Shown piece by piece: positions 27,367 to 36,432 of a stretch of 64,000 nt of DNA. A program made the position numbers and the translations under genes. The notes beneath the pieces are model-generated. The model did not search any database. It was not told the origin of the DNA and worked only from the letters and a program-made list of their open reading frames with translations. Positions within the stretch are counted from its first letter, which is position 1. Every line of letters begins with the position of its first letter. Source of the DNA: Paenibacillus etheri (GTDB lineage: Bacteria > Bacillota > Bacilli > Paenibacillales > Paenibacillaceae); the NCBI RefSeq assembly GCF_001012825.1, contig NZ_LCZJ02000026.1, positions 222,761 through 286,760 on the forward strand, in the 5' to 3' direction.

Positions 27367-28884
27367 TTACTTCTCTATCCCAAGCTCAGCCTCACCATAC
27401 TCCTTAATAATCAGATCTCCTCCGCTAGCTCTCCATCTCTCAACTTCCTTCTGGAACCCCTCAGCGGTTATATTGCCTAATATGTAATTGTACGTAGCAT
27501 CCACAATGATAGTTGACAATTCCATATTCTTTTCATCATAGGTGGATGAGCTTAAGGACACGGTCGGATCGTCGACCAGAAAGGATTCATTATCTTTACT
27601 CAGCTGATCCGCAAGTGAGGTCAATTGCTCCTTCTGGGCCACCTCCATAATGTTCTTATTACTAATATCTGCAATCATCAAAGAATATAACGGATTCACT
27701 TCTTGCACCCGCAGTTCTGAGGTTTCCTCGGGAAGAATGATTTTTCCACCCTCAAGCTGATAATGGCGCCCTTCAAACCCATACATCATTATATTCGCTA
27801 CATCTTTATCCATGGTTCGATCAAAAAATTCGAGCACCTGACGGAGTTCATCCTCTGTCGCAATCGCTTTTTTGGAGAAGAGATAGAGTCCGTTATAATT
27901 GGGTATCGACCACACCTTATATCCTTCAGGCCCTTTGATCCGATTGATTAGCGTAAGTTCTGCCTTTGGATTCAAATTCTGCGCTTCAATAGATAGCCGC
28001 TTTACATCTGTCATACTCCCAATAAATACACCAGCAATCCCATTAATGAACTTATCGCGTTGCACTTCTTTGCTCGTTAAGGCAAAATCCTGATTTATAA
28101 TTTTCTGATCATATAATTTCTTCATGAAATTCATTGTGTTCATATACTGGGGGGTCACGAATTCAGGAACAAATTGATGATTCTCTAGTGTCCAATTATT
28201 CGGTGTGCCAAAATACGAACTTAACGTCTTGAATACTCCATACACGAGATCATTACGGTCGACTAATCCGAGGGTATCTTGTTTACCATTCTGGTCTGGA
28301 TCATTATATGTAAATTGCCTCATGACCTCATATAGTTCATCTAGTGTTTGCGGATTATTTAAATGAAGATTGTCGAGCCAATCCTTGCGTATAATGACTC
28401 CCTGTCTGGAAGAGGGGCGCTCCGTATATAAGCCATAGATCTTACTATCTACAGAAGTCTGTTTAAGAATAGCAGGGTCCAGTTGTTTAAGATTAGAGAA
28501 CTCCTGAAGATACGGGCCGATCTCCCAAAAGGCATCCGAACGAATAGCATTTTTTACCAGATTATAGTCTGAGAATTTTACAAATGTGACCTTCCCGAGG
28601 GAATTGGTCGTCAAAGCAGTATTCATCTTATCAGTATAGACCCCCTCTGGAACCCATCTTATATCGAGCTTCACGCCTGTCAATCTTTCGATCTCCTCCA
28701 TAATCTCTTTAGAGGGCTGTTGTGGAAAATGAAGGGGCGCCAAAATCGAGATGCTCGAGGGAGACACAACCGTGCCGGATTCAGCAGATTCCATATTATT
28801 GCAAGCGCTTAACAAAGAGAAAACGAGCATTGCAAATAAACACAAATACAGCGTTGCCCTTCTACCCATAGATACTCTAGACAT
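27367..28884 (-). CDS. Extracellular solute-binding lipoprotein (LplA/YtcQ type), copy 2
   Basis: 505 residues with a lipobox LLSAC (Cys28). Same architecture as copy 1 with shared blocks: RPSSRQGVIIRKDWLDNL, YNDPDQNGKQDTLGLVDR, and WRASGGDLIIKEYGEAELG at the end. RBS TAGGAGG seven nt before the ATG. It faces the AraC-type regulator gene across a 180-bp regulatory region, while a terminator cuts it from copy 1. Two possibilities: a second binding protein with a different oligomer preference, or a sensor co-protein for the neighbouring membrane regulator. Sequence alone does not decide. Confidence 0.9.
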   Translation of the reverse strand: MSRVSMGRRATLYLCLFAMLVFSLLSACNNMESAESGTVVSPSSISILAPLHFPQQPSKEIMEEIERLTGVKLDIRWVPEGVYTDKMNTALTTNSLGKVTFVKFSDYNLVKNAIRSDAFWEIGPYLQEFSNLKQLDPAILKQTSVDSKIYGLYTERPSSRQGVIIRKDWLDNLHLNNPQTLDELYEVMRQFTYNDPDQNGKQDTLGLVDRNDLVYGVFKTLSSYFGTPNNWTLENHQFVPEFVTPQYMNTMNFMKKLYDQKIINQDFALTSKEVQRDKFINGIAGVFIGSMTDVKRLSIEAQNLNPKAELTLINRIKGPEGYKVWSIPNYNGLYLFSKKAIATEDELRQVLEFFDRTMDKDVANIMMYGFEGRHYQLEGGKIILPEETSELRVQEVNPLYSLMIADISNKNIMEVAQKEQLTSLADQLSKDNESFLVDDPTVSLSSSTYDEKNMELSTIIVDATYNYILGNITAEGFQKEVERWRASGGDLIIKEYGEAELGIEK

Positions 28885-29052
28885 TTCTGTGGCCTCCTAA
28901 GATATTATAAGGATTATCACCCTATAGCTTGAAGATTTTACATTTTATAAGCATAATTAGAGCTAATGATTATCACAGAACGAGATGATTATTGTTATTT
29001 CCTACCAAGTTACATACACTTAGAACAAGTGTCTACTTCTACATAAGTAAAG
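28885..29052. promoter_or_regulatory. Divergent control region of the pectin locus
   Basis: Between copy 2 of the binding protein and the AraC regulator. The word GATTATCAC occurs at about 28912 and 28967, with GATGATTATTG further on; ATGATTAT also recurs in the 27.3-kb gap before copy 1. Repeated half-sites of this kind suit a dimeric AraC activator. Inference. Confidence 0.4.
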
Positions 29053-29064
29053 GTGCTGAGCCCC

Positions 29065-31410
29065 GTGAGACCATTAAGTTTTCTAAGTAAGCTAACGATG
29101 TTTGCCTTTGTAATTAGCACGCTGCCTGTGTTGTTTATCGGTTCTTTTTCATATCTCACATCGTCAAAAGAAATTCAAAAAAACGTTAACAACAGTAAAA
29201 TGGAACTAATCTTACAAATCACCTCAAATGTAGAACATAAGTTAACAACTGTCAATCAAACATTAAACCAAGTAATCAACTCTAGTGTATTAAAAAAAGC
29301 ACTTAACAATCCATTAAATGAAACCGATTTCATTTTATACAATGATTTAAGAAACGAAATTCGCAATATGCAATCCTTCGATACGAAGCTGGAGGATGTC
29401 ATCTTACTAAACCAGCAGCAAAATTGGATGATCAAAAATTCTGGTGTCTATCGTCTGGATGAATACAAAAACCATGCGCAGCTAACCAACCTGATGAATA
29501 TTGCCGAAGATACCTCGTGGATTTTGAACCCATCCTCCTTATTTTATAGCGAGGAAAGCATCAACGTTACTGGCTGTAACTACAGCATTAGTCTTATCAA
29601 GAAACTTCCGACCAATAAGCTACAAAAATATGGGCTTGCCTTGGCTAATATTCCTGTCTGCAGCCTTCAAGATTTCATTAATTCTGATGTGCAGCCACTC
29701 GATGATATTATCGTTCTGGATAAGACAGGTCGATTCCTTCTCCATCCGGACCGCAACTTGATCGGTAAGCCAATGAGAGAAGGCGGATTTACAGAAGACA
29801 CTTTCATTTCTGATCCTTCTAAACTCTCAGGACAGTTCAAGACCGTCATCCATAAAAAGAATTACGCTGTCACTTACATGCGCTCCCAGATGAATGGCTG
29901 GGTCTACCTTTCGGTCACATCCATGGAAAGTTTAACGAAAGAGTCGCAAAAAATTGGTCTGTTTACAATATTCGTGTGTACCTTTATGCTTCTGCTGTCT
30001 ATTCTCTTGGCATGGATCGGATCAAGACGGATGTACACCCCCATTGAAAGACTAATGAATCAGATGGGCCAACGCAAACCGGATATTAAATCTAGACACA
30101 CGAATGAATTTCAGATTATAGGAGAACAAGTTCATTCTCTGTTCCAATCCAAATCACAGCTGGAAAAAGAAGTCCGGCAGCATATCCAGCAGGTTCGTAC
30201 CTTTTTCCTAATCAATGCTTTCCATGGTAATGTCAAGAAGCGCGATCTGCTCGAGGAGCTAGAACAATTCGGCTACCATAAGCAGCTCGAAGAATGGAAG
30301 ACGATGGCTGTGATTACGTTGTCGATCGATTTTGCCGATGATTCCAGTTATGAGAAGAAAGATCTTAATCTCTTATTGTTTGCTGCCCACAATATGATTG
30401 AAGAGTTAGTCAGCTCTGAACAACGACTGGCTCCTGTAATTATGGATCATGCCGTGGTCGTCTTATTGGGGAGTCCGGACTGCGATACTCAGTCTTTTCA
30501 CAAGACCCTGTATTCTCTAACGGAGAAGCTGCAGCAAGAAATTAATAATTACCTCAAGGTGCAGGTGAGTATTGGACTGAGCCTTCCCTTCAACGCTTTC
30601 GATAAATTATCCATCGCCTACAGAGAGGGTCTCGAAGCACTGAAGCATCGGATTAAACTTGGCAAAGGCGTCATTATCCAGTATGAAAATATTAACTCTG
30701 GCAAGCATTATCTGAACTTGAACTACCCTACACATAAAGAAAATGATTTACTGGACGCTATCAAATTGGCTGAAACGGATAAAGCAAAGGAACTCATTCA
30801 TTTTCTCTTCAAATCAATCTTTGCTCACGAACTTTCACCTCAGGAATACCAGATTCCGTTGACGCGCCTACTCAATAATTTACTCATTATGATGCAGGAA
30901 TCCGGTATTAGCTTAAATCAAATTTATCATGCCAATGGTTCCATATTTGAGGAGCTGCATGACCTTCATACTGTGACAGAGATTGAAGATTGGTTCTGGA
31001 GCATGGTCATTAATCCGATGATCAAGATTTTTAACAGCAGACAAAATGCTCAATACCACAACATCTCTGAGAAGATCATCGATCTGATACAGCATGATTA
31101 TGATACAGATCTTACTTTAGAAGAGTGTGCTTCACGCCTGCATTACAATGCCAACTATATCAGCAGTGTGTTCCGCAAGGAAACCCAGTACTATTTTAGC
31201 GAATATCTAACGATGTACCGATTTAAAATGGCGAAAAAGTGGCTGAAAGAAACTAACATGCCCATTAAAGATATTGCGGCCAAATTAAGATATAACAACT
31301 CTCAGAACTTCATTCGCTCTTTCCGTAAGCAGGAAGGCATGACACCTGGGCAATATCGGGATCACAATACTGGCAGTAAACAAAAATCTACATTCGATGA
31401 ATCTATTTAA
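29065..31410 (+). CDS. Membrane-bound AraC-family regulator (YesS-like)
   Basis: About 781 residues from a GTG at 29065; the GTG at 29053 overlaps the AAAGG site. Helix 1 (LTMFAFVISTLPVLFIGSF) and helix 2 (IGLFTIFVCTFMLLLSILLAWIG, ~310-330) flank a ~260-residue extracytoplasmic Cache-like sensor. A HAMP-like linker and a ~350-residue cytoplasmic middle part follow. The C-terminus has two AraC helix-turn-helix motifs: LTLEECASRLHYNANYISSVF and MPIKDIAAKLRYNNSQNFIRSF, then REQEGMTPGQYR-type sequence (RKQEGMTPGQYR here). This one-piece sensor/activator type controls polysaccharide loci in Bacillota. It is the obvious regulator of both divergent arms here. Confidence 0.92.
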   Translation: MRPLSFLSKLTMFAFVISTLPVLFIGSFSYLTSSKEIQKNVNNSKMELILQITSNVEHKLTTVNQTLNQVINSSVLKKALNNPLNETDFILYNDLRNEIRNMQSFDTKLEDVILLNQQQNWMIKNSGVYRLDEYKNHAQLTNLMNIAEDTSWILNPSSLFYSEESINVTGCNYSISLIKKLPTNKLQKYGLALANIPVCSLQDFINSDVQPLDDIIVLDKTGRFLLHPDRNLIGKPMREGGFTEDTFISDPSKLSGQFKTVIHKKNYAVTYMRSQMNGWVYLSVTSMESLTKESQKIGLFTIFVCTFMLLLSILLAWIGSRRMYTPIERLMNQMGQRKPDIKSRHTNEFQIIGEQVHSLFQSKSQLEKEVRQHIQQVRTFFLINAFHGNVKKRDLLEELEQFGYHKQLEEWKTMAVITLSIDFADDSSYEKKDLNLLLFAAHNMIEELVSSEQRLAPVIMDHAVVVLLGSPDCDTQSFHKTLYSLTEKLQQEINNYLKVQVSIGLSLPFNAFDKLSIAYREGLEALKHRIKLGKGVIIQYENINSGKHYLNLNYPTHKENDLLDAIKLAETDKAKELIHFLFKSIFAHELSPQEYQIPLTRLLNNLLIMMQESGISLNQIYHANGSIFEELHDLHTVTEIEDWFWSMVINPMIKIFNSRQNAQYHNISEKIIDLIQHDYDTDLTLEECASRLHYNANYISSVFRKETQYYFSEYLTMYRFKMAKKWLKETNMPIKDIAAKLRYNNSQNFIRSFRKQEGMTPGQYRDHNTGSKQKSTFDESI

Positions 31411-31441
31411 AATAAGCACGAGAATACTGTTCTCGGATGAA

Positions 31442-31474
31442 TCAAAAAAAGAGACTATGCATCTCTTTTTTTGA
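31442..31474 (+). terminator. Terminator after the AraC regulator
   Basis: TCAAAAAAAGAGA, 7-nt loop, TCTCTTTTTTTGA: perfect palindromic arms with a T7 run. Confidence 0.8.
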
Positions 31475-31566
31475 AATCTTGTTAACGTGTGCAATCACTC
31501 CACAAACCTTTATCTGGTCACATGATTTGGCTAAGAAAACACCCTCACATTAAAGGAGAAGATCCT

Positions 31567-32256
31567 ATGACACCCACATTATTTATTGCTGGCGATTCCA
31601 CTGCGGCTATCAAAGGTGCTGGAGAAAAACCTATGACGGGCTGGGGAGAATACCTGCAAAGTTATTTTGGGGCCTCTGTTCGAATCGAGAATCGCGCCAT
31701 TAATGGCCGCAGTACCAAATCATTTATCTCAGACGGCCGCCTGGATGCCATCCGTAAAGACTTCAAAGCTGGCGACTACCTGTTTATTCAATTTGGACAT
31801 AACGATGAGAAAAAAGATGATCCATTACGTTACACCGATCCAGAAACCGAATATCGCCGCAACCTAGTTCAATATATAGAAGCTGCTCAGCGGTTAGGTG
31901 GTACTCCGGTTCTGTTAACCTCTGTAAGTCGCCGCCGCTTTAACTCCGCTGGAGAGCTTGACCCGTTTGCTGTAGGCGCTTATCCCGAGGTAATGAGACA
32001 GGTAGCTGAAGAAACTCAAACACCGCTACTTGATATTTTCACAGCCTCGCAAGCGCTCTATCGTTCATTAGGCGAAGAAGCATCTAAGAAATTATTCATG
32101 CATTTGCCTGAAAAAGTACATCCCAATTATCCATATGGCGTTACGGATGATACTCACTTCTCGGATGAAGGTGCGCAGCAGATTGCTAAACTTGTGGTTC
32201 AAGCTCTTAAACATAATACAGCCTCATCTCTATCAAACTTACAACAACTTTTATAA
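31567..32256 (+). CDS. SGNH rhamnogalacturonan acetylesterase (RhgT/YesT-like)
   Basis: 229 residues from the ATG at 31567, preceded by AAAGGAGAAG; an upstream in-frame start at 31489 has no site. Block I is FIAGDSTAA with Ser11, block II has RAINGRSTKSF, block III is FGHNDEKKDD, and block V is DDTHFSDEGA with the catalytic Asp/His. This family removes acetyl groups from rhamnogalacturonan fragments. No signal peptide, in line with intracellular oligomer processing. It begins the plus-strand arm of the pectin locus after the regulator's terminator, and is followed within 3 bp by a broken enolase-superfamily gene. Confidence 0.9.
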   Translation: MTPTLFIAGDSTAAIKGAGEKPMTGWGEYLQSYFGASVRIENRAINGRSTKSFISDGRLDAIRKDFKAGDYLFIQFGHNDEKKDDPLRYTDPETEYRRNLVQYIEAAQRLGGTPVLLTSVSRRRFNSAGELDPFAVGAYPEVMRQVAEETQTPLLDIFTASQALYRSLGEEASKKLFMHLPEKVHPNYPYGVTDDTHFSDEGAQQIAKLVVQALKHNTASSLSNLQQLL

Positions 32257-32259
32257 GGA

Positions 32260-32793
32260 GTGATCACGGATGACGGTCGTGAAGGGGTAGGTTATACCTA
32301 TACTGGCGGATTTGGCGGCAAAGCGATCTGCTCACTAATTGCTAATGAATTAACACATATCTTGATTGGCAAGGACGCCAGCTGTGTAGAAAGCATCTGG
32401 GAGCATATGAACCTCTCTATAAACTTCTGGGTGGCGCAAGCAATGAGGTCAAATGTTATGGTGGAGCGATTGATTTAAATTTCCCATTAGAAAAGCTACT
32501 GCGCAACAATCAAAAATACTTAGATATGGGCCTCCAGGCTGTCAAAATTAAACTAGGCTTATAACCTCTCCGTCTCCACACATGGGATGCAGGAATTACA
32601 TGTTAGTTTGTTAGCGGCTATGCCCAATGCAGGTTATCTGGAAATGCATACCTTCCCCATCGATCAATACACCACACGTCCTCTAGTGATTAACAAAGAC
32701 AATGGGATGGCTATTGCGATTGCGCCTGAAGTAACTGGCACTGGGGTTACCTTTGACTGGGATAAATTAGCGCCACACAAACAACATTACTAA
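32260..32793 (+). pseudogene. Mandelate racemase/muconate lactonizing enzyme-family gene, multiply deleted
   Basis: Three homologous blocks in different frames. Block 1 (32260-~32403): TDDGREGVGYTYTGGFGG to CVESIWEH, the capping-domain strand of an enolase-superfamily enzyme, missing its first ~40 residues. Block 2 (~32404-32563), shifted frame: YEPLYKLLGGASNEVKCYGG, IDLNFPLEKLL, LQAVKIKLG. Block 3 (~32580-32793): THGMQELHVSLLAAMPNAGY, LEMHTFPIDQYTTRPL, ending in FDWDKLAPHKQHY. The whole barrel with the catalytic Lys/Asp/Glu/His residues is missing between blocks 2 and 3. It sits between the acetylesterase and the isomerase, so a functional copy would have been part of sugar-acid catabolism. 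Confidence 0.88.
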
Positions 32794-32811
32794 GAGGAGC
32801 GATCACATCCT

Positions 32812-33654
32812 ATGAGCATCCCCCTTCATCTAGGTGTTCGAGCACATGATTTCACACAGGTTCCATTGCAAGAGTTAATTGAAAAGATTAAGTCATATCA
32901 TTTCACTCATATCCAGTTTGCACTTAAGAAATCTTTTCCTGATAGTGCCCCTAGTCTGACGGCTATAAGCCCTGGAACGGCCAGTTATTATGGCAATGCT
33001 TTTAGACAGGCAGGTATTCAGATTGCAGTGCTTGGCTGCTATGTAAATATTGTAGATACCGATCCTCACAAACGGGCGCAAGCGTTAGCCGCGTTTAATA
33101 CCCATCTGCGCTTGGCCAGAGATTTCGGCGCTAGTCTGGTAGGTACGGAAACCGGAAGTGTGGGATTAGGGTTTACCACAGATAATTTTACAGAAGAAGC
33201 TTTCCAAGAGGTGGTGACATCGGTTAAGGCTATGGTGGCGGAGGCCGAACGTTTTGGTGTGACGGTAGGAATTGAAGCAGGAATTCATCATCCGCTATAT
33301 ACCGCACCCTTAACCCGCCGACTTCTGGATGAAGTCCCTTCTAACAATCTTCAGGTCATATTGGATTGCGCAAATCTTATGTCGCCTACAAATTACTTCC
33401 ATCAAGAAGCTATTATTACGGAGGCGTTGAAGCTTTTAGGAAATCGAATTGCTATCATTCATTTAAAAGACTTTATCGTCCAAGATGGAGCTATACAAAT
33501 TGTCCCTGTAGGTCAAGGGTGGCTAGAGTTTGAGCCGATTCTTCGTTATATGAAATATGAACGTCCGCATATTCAGGGCATCTTAGAGAGTACTCCTGAA
33601 TCGCATCTAAGAGAAAGCATCGCTCTTTTACAGCGGATATATGAATCCCTGTAG
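32812..33654 (+). CDS. Sugar phosphate isomerase/epimerase (xylose-isomerase-like TIM barrel)
   Basis: 280 residues. TIM-barrel family with metal-binding acid and histidine positions: TETGSVGLGF, VGIEAGIHHPLYT, VILDCANLMSP, and IIHLKDFIVQDG, which give the usual Glu/Asp/His ligands for a divalent metal. Enzymes of this family isomerise or epimerise keto sugars and sugar acids. Placed at the end of the plus-strand arm, it probably handles a monosaccharide released from pectic oligomers (galacturonate, rhamnose or a derivative). RBS AGAGGAG about 12 nt upstream. A good hairpin terminator follows. Confidence 0.82.
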   Translation: MSIPLHLGVRAHDFTQVPLQELIEKIKSYHFTHIQFALKKSFPDSAPSLTAISPGTASYYGNAFRQAGIQIAVLGCYVNIVDTDPHKRAQALAAFNTHLRLARDFGASLVGTETGSVGLGFTTDNFTEEAFQEVVTSVKAMVAEAERFGVTVGIEAGIHHPLYTAPLTRRLLDEVPSNNLQVILDCANLMSPTNYFHQEAIITEALKLLGNRIAIIHLKDFIVQDGAIQIVPVGQGWLEFEPILRYMKYERPHIQGILESTPESHLRESIALLQRIYESL

Positions 33655-33674
33655 AGCTTCATCCCATTAAAACT

Positions 33675-33718
33675 AAAAAGTCCACTGCACACCTCATTAA
33701 CTTGTGCAGTGGATTTTT
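33675..33718 (+). terminator. Terminator ending the plus-strand pectin arm
   Basis: TCCACTGCACA pairs with TGTGCAGTGGA, followed by TTTTT; AAAAA on the other side makes it usable in both directions. Confidence 0.8.
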
Positions 33719-33801
33719 ATATTCTGTTTAACATCCGTTTGACCTCCATGAAATAATGAGCTGTTATGATCAAGACATCAAGAGTATTTGGGAGGGGTTC
33801 T

Positions 33802-34962
33802 ATGCGTCTTGCTTTATTTACAGACACATTTCTTCCGCAGACGAATGGTGTTTCACTTACGCTTCAGCGCTTAACCACTCATTTAAAACGGCGAGGTATC
33901 GAGCATCTGCTGTTTTCGCCGAAATCTGCTCCTGAAGACAGTTATGCCGATCCCATACGTCCCATTACCAGTATCCCCTTTTTCTTGTACCCAGAATGTA
34001 GACTCGCGCTGCCGAATATGTCCTCCATCCAGTCAGAGCTAAAAGCTTTTCGACCCGATCTGCTTCATTTGGCTACTCCGTTCAATATCGGCCTATGCGG
34101 CCTTCGCTATGCGCGAAAGCTTGGTCTACCTCATGTCGCCTCCTACCATACCCACTTTGACCGCTACCTTAATTATTACCGGATGAAAAAAATCGTTCCT
34201 CTTTATTGGAAGTACATGAAGTGGTTTCATCGGTCCTGTGATGCTACCTTCGCGCCCTCCAACGAAACACTCGATTCCCTCCAAGCTCAAGGTTTTCAAC
34301 GTTTGAAGCTTTGGTCGAGAGGCATCGACTGCAATCTCTACACTCCGAAAAAACGCAGCCATCAGGTCCGTGATCGTTACGGAATTACCGCGCCGTTATT
34401 GCTACTATATGTGGGAAGGATCGCTCCTGAAAAAGATATCAACACCCTTGCTCTCGCCATGCAGCAATTCCCCGAGTCTATGCAAGCTCAGGTTCATTGG
34501 TTGATTGTTGGTGACGGTCCCTTACTATCAGAGACGCGGGCGCAGGCGCCGCAAAATGTCACGTTTACAGGCTACAAGCACGGTGAAGAGCTTGCTCAAT
34601 TGTATGCCTCAGCTGATCTATTCGTCTTCCCTTCCAGTACGGAAACCTTCGGTAATGTTGTCCTTGAAGCAATGGCCTCTGGACTGCCTGTCCTTGCCGT
34701 GAATGAAGGCGGGGTAAAGGATCTGGTTACACCCGGTCGCACGGGAATGATCGCCCCACCTCGTTCTCCGGATGCTTTGATTCGTGAGATTTGTGCATGT
34801 GTAGAGTATCCCCAAAAGCTGGCTGCTATGGGTTATGAGGGGCGACAGCTGGCACTCGGCCGCTCGTGGGAGAGCATTTTTGATGGACTCATTCGCGATT
34901 ATGAAGAGATCATTGAGAATAGACGCTTCGATCTTATACCGGCTTTACTACCATTAGTATAA
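33802..34962 (+). CDS. Glycosyltransferase family 4, MgtA-like mannosyltransferase
   Basis: 386 residues from the ATG at 33802, after GGGAGGGG; the in-frame start at 33766 has no site. GT-B fold: N-terminal FTDTFLPQTNGVSLTLQRL with PLTHLATPFNIGL-type acceptor region (here LLHLATPFNIGLCG), SYHTHFDRYL, then the donor domain VGRIAPEKDINTLALAM, GDGPLLSE, and the EX7E-like block SSTETFGNVVLEAMASGLP. Related proteins transfer mannose or glucose to (phospho)lipids, or build membrane glycolipids at the cytoplasmic face. No operon partner; the 3' end overlaps the convergent DUF2269 gene by 29 bp. Confidence 0.85.
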   Translation: MRLALFTDTFLPQTNGVSLTLQRLTTHLKRRGIEHLLFSPKSAPEDSYADPIRPITSIPFFLYPECRLALPNMSSIQSELKAFRPDLLHLATPFNIGLCGLRYARKLGLPHVASYHTHFDRYLNYYRMKKIVPLYWKYMKWFHRSCDATFAPSNETLDSLQAQGFQRLKLWSRGIDCNLYTPKKRSHQVRDRYGITAPLLLLYVGRIAPEKDINTLALAMQQFPESMQAQVHWLIVGDGPLLSETRAQAPQNVTFTGYKHGEELAQLYASADLFVFPSSTETFGNVVLEAMASGLPVLAVNEGGVKDLVTPGRTGMIAPPRSPDALIREICACVEYPQKLAAMGYEGRQLALGRSWESIFDGLIRDYEEIIENRRFDLIPALLPLV

Positions 34963-35398
34963 TAATGACGATAGTGAGCACATGTACAGCTGCTTCTAAC
35001 GGAGCGATCTTGTTCATAGCGGCGGTATAACCTTCAGGGATTTCTTCGCCTTCACTGGCCATCACGATCTGGGTCAGCTTTTTCAATCGAGGTTCAACAA
35101 ATCCAATAATAATGACTTCTATCACGATAAAAAATAATAACGAAAGATTGATCCACAACACCGACAAGCCCATTTTATCAATGATCATTAACAAAATACC
35201 TGTAACGATCAGGGTGATTCCACCCGTTTTGGGGAATCTGTTTATTTTCTTCATCATGCCAAATACAAAACGAAGCTGGCTGCCTGTCTTGGCTGAGCTT
35301 GTCAGTATTGGCAGCACAAAAGCTGGCCCAATTCCCACTATGGCTGCTATAACATGTATAACTACCACAATTTTAGAGATGATATCCGTCAATTCCAT
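34934..35398 (-). CDS. DUF2269-like integral membrane protein
   Basis: 154 residues from the ATG at 35398, 9 nt after GGAGG; the longer ORF start at 35419 is unlikely. Four membrane helices: KIVVVIHVIAAIVGIGPAFV, GITLIVTGILLMIIDKMG, VLWINLSLLFFIVIEVIII and AVHVLTIVIIILMVV, with a conserved basic loop (RFPKTGG) after helix 1. Small membrane proteins of this group have no established function. It converges with the glycosyltransferase gene and overlaps it tail to tail. Stand-alone gene. Confidence 0.7.
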   Translation of the reverse strand: MELTDIISKIVVVIHVIAAIVGIGPAFVLPILTSSAKTGSQLRFVFGMMKKINRFPKTGGITLIVTGILLMIIDKMGLSVLWINLSLLFFIVIEVIIIGFVEPRLKKLTQIVMASEGEEIPEGYTAAMNKIAPLEAAVHVLTIVIIILMVVKPV

Positions 35399-35567
35399 GA
35401 TTACAATCCTCCCTATCATTCGTTGTTTAGATTCATATGACGATGATAGGGAATTTAGTCTTGTAGAATCCTTTAAATCTTAGATATTCACTACAGCATA
35501 AATTTCAAGCTATGATGGGAGTGTAAAACTATTTTCCCCAAAACAACAGACTCTTTCTTGTTTCTGG

Positions 35568-36266
35568 CTATTCATCCTCTTTTATCCCAAAATCTTCACA
35601 CTTATCGTTGGGTGAACAATATGTAATACCATTCTTATAATCCATATCTATAGTTATAGAATCTGCTTTAGCTTTATCATAAAATAATAAATCTACGTTT
35701 TTAAATTTTTTATCTTTAGCTGCATCTAAAAAAAATAATACTTCATCTTTAGTAATTACTCCCTCAATATCTTTCACTAGTACAACAACGTACCTTGTTT
35801 TAAACTCCTTTACCCTTTCCTTGCTTGCTTTAAAATCAATTAAATAGGATGAAATATGTCGATTGTTAATTTCAGTTTGGATTTTGTCTATAAATTTAAA
35901 ATTGCTTTCTATGCTAACTTTATGAAAATAATTTTCTACATTAAATTTCAAAACCATAGCTCTAGGTGCATTAAAAAAGAAGACTAAAGAAATGATGAAA
36001 CCTATAAACATTAGATTCTGCTTTTTAATCTTTATTAAGAATATTACGAACAGAACGTAGCAGAGTACTACAGCCAATAAGATACACAGGGAAATATCAG
36101 GATGGTCATATTGCGGTTCAAAATTAATTATCCCCACTTTATCCGTGCTCAGTGCGATATTTAATAATGACCACCAAATTTCTACTCCTGCAAATGCACA
36201 AAATATGAGGAATATTATGCTAAATAAAAAAAACAGAATAGATCTCCTGCTTACGATTTTCTTCAT
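35568..36266 (-). CDS. Hypothetical membrane protein, AT-rich
   Basis: 232 residues. Helices at ~9-30, ~58-77 and ~82-101, followed by a ~130-residue Lys-rich soluble part (FKFIDKIQTEINNRHISSYL, VVVLVKDIEGVITKDEVLFF) and an acidic tail with a Cys pair (YCSPNDKCEDF). The topology suggests a membrane-anchored domain outside the membrane. Base composition is clearly more AT-rich than its neighbours, which hints at acquisition from outside. No homologous family recognised. RBS is not strong. It stands alone, followed on the left by the DUF2269 gene 170 bp away. Confidence 0.65.
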   Translation of the reverse strand: MKKIVSRRSILFFLFSIIFLIFCAFAGVEIWWSLLNIALSTDKVGIINFEPQYDHPDISLCILLAVVLCYVLFVIFLIKIKKQNLMFIGFIISLVFFFNAPRAMVLKFNVENYFHKVSIESNFKFIDKIQTEINNRHISSYLIDFKASKERVKEFKTRYVVVLVKDIEGVITKDEVLFFLDAAKDKKFKNVDLLFYDKAKADSITIDMDYKNGITYCSPNDKCEDFGIKEDE

Positions 36267-36391
36267 ATGTACTGTGTCACCCCGCTTTGAAATTCAATAA
36301 ATTTATAGCGTGTATAAGTAACTTAATTCTTCTTAATCCTTTTTATGTATAATCGGCAAGTTGCAAAAATTATATAAATAGGAAACCCATT

Positions 36392-36422
36392 AAAAAGACC
36401 TTCTTGGTTTCCCAAGAAGGTC
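36392..36422 (-). terminator. Terminator downstream of the methyltransferase-like remnant
   Basis: On the minus strand GACCTTCTTGG-GAAA-CCAAGAAGGTC is followed by TTTTT. Strong 11-bp stem, still intact although the gene before it is not. Confidence 0.8.
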
Positions 36423-36432
36423 GGTGAACAGC

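Noticed and set aside
29053-31410. Two-component response regulator
   Set aside because: No receiver domain; the N-terminus is a membrane sensor directly joined to AraC helix-turn-helix motifs.
32587-32793. 68-codon ORF as a separate small gene
   Set aside because: It is the C-terminal block of the enolase-superfamily pseudogene; no independent RBS or start.
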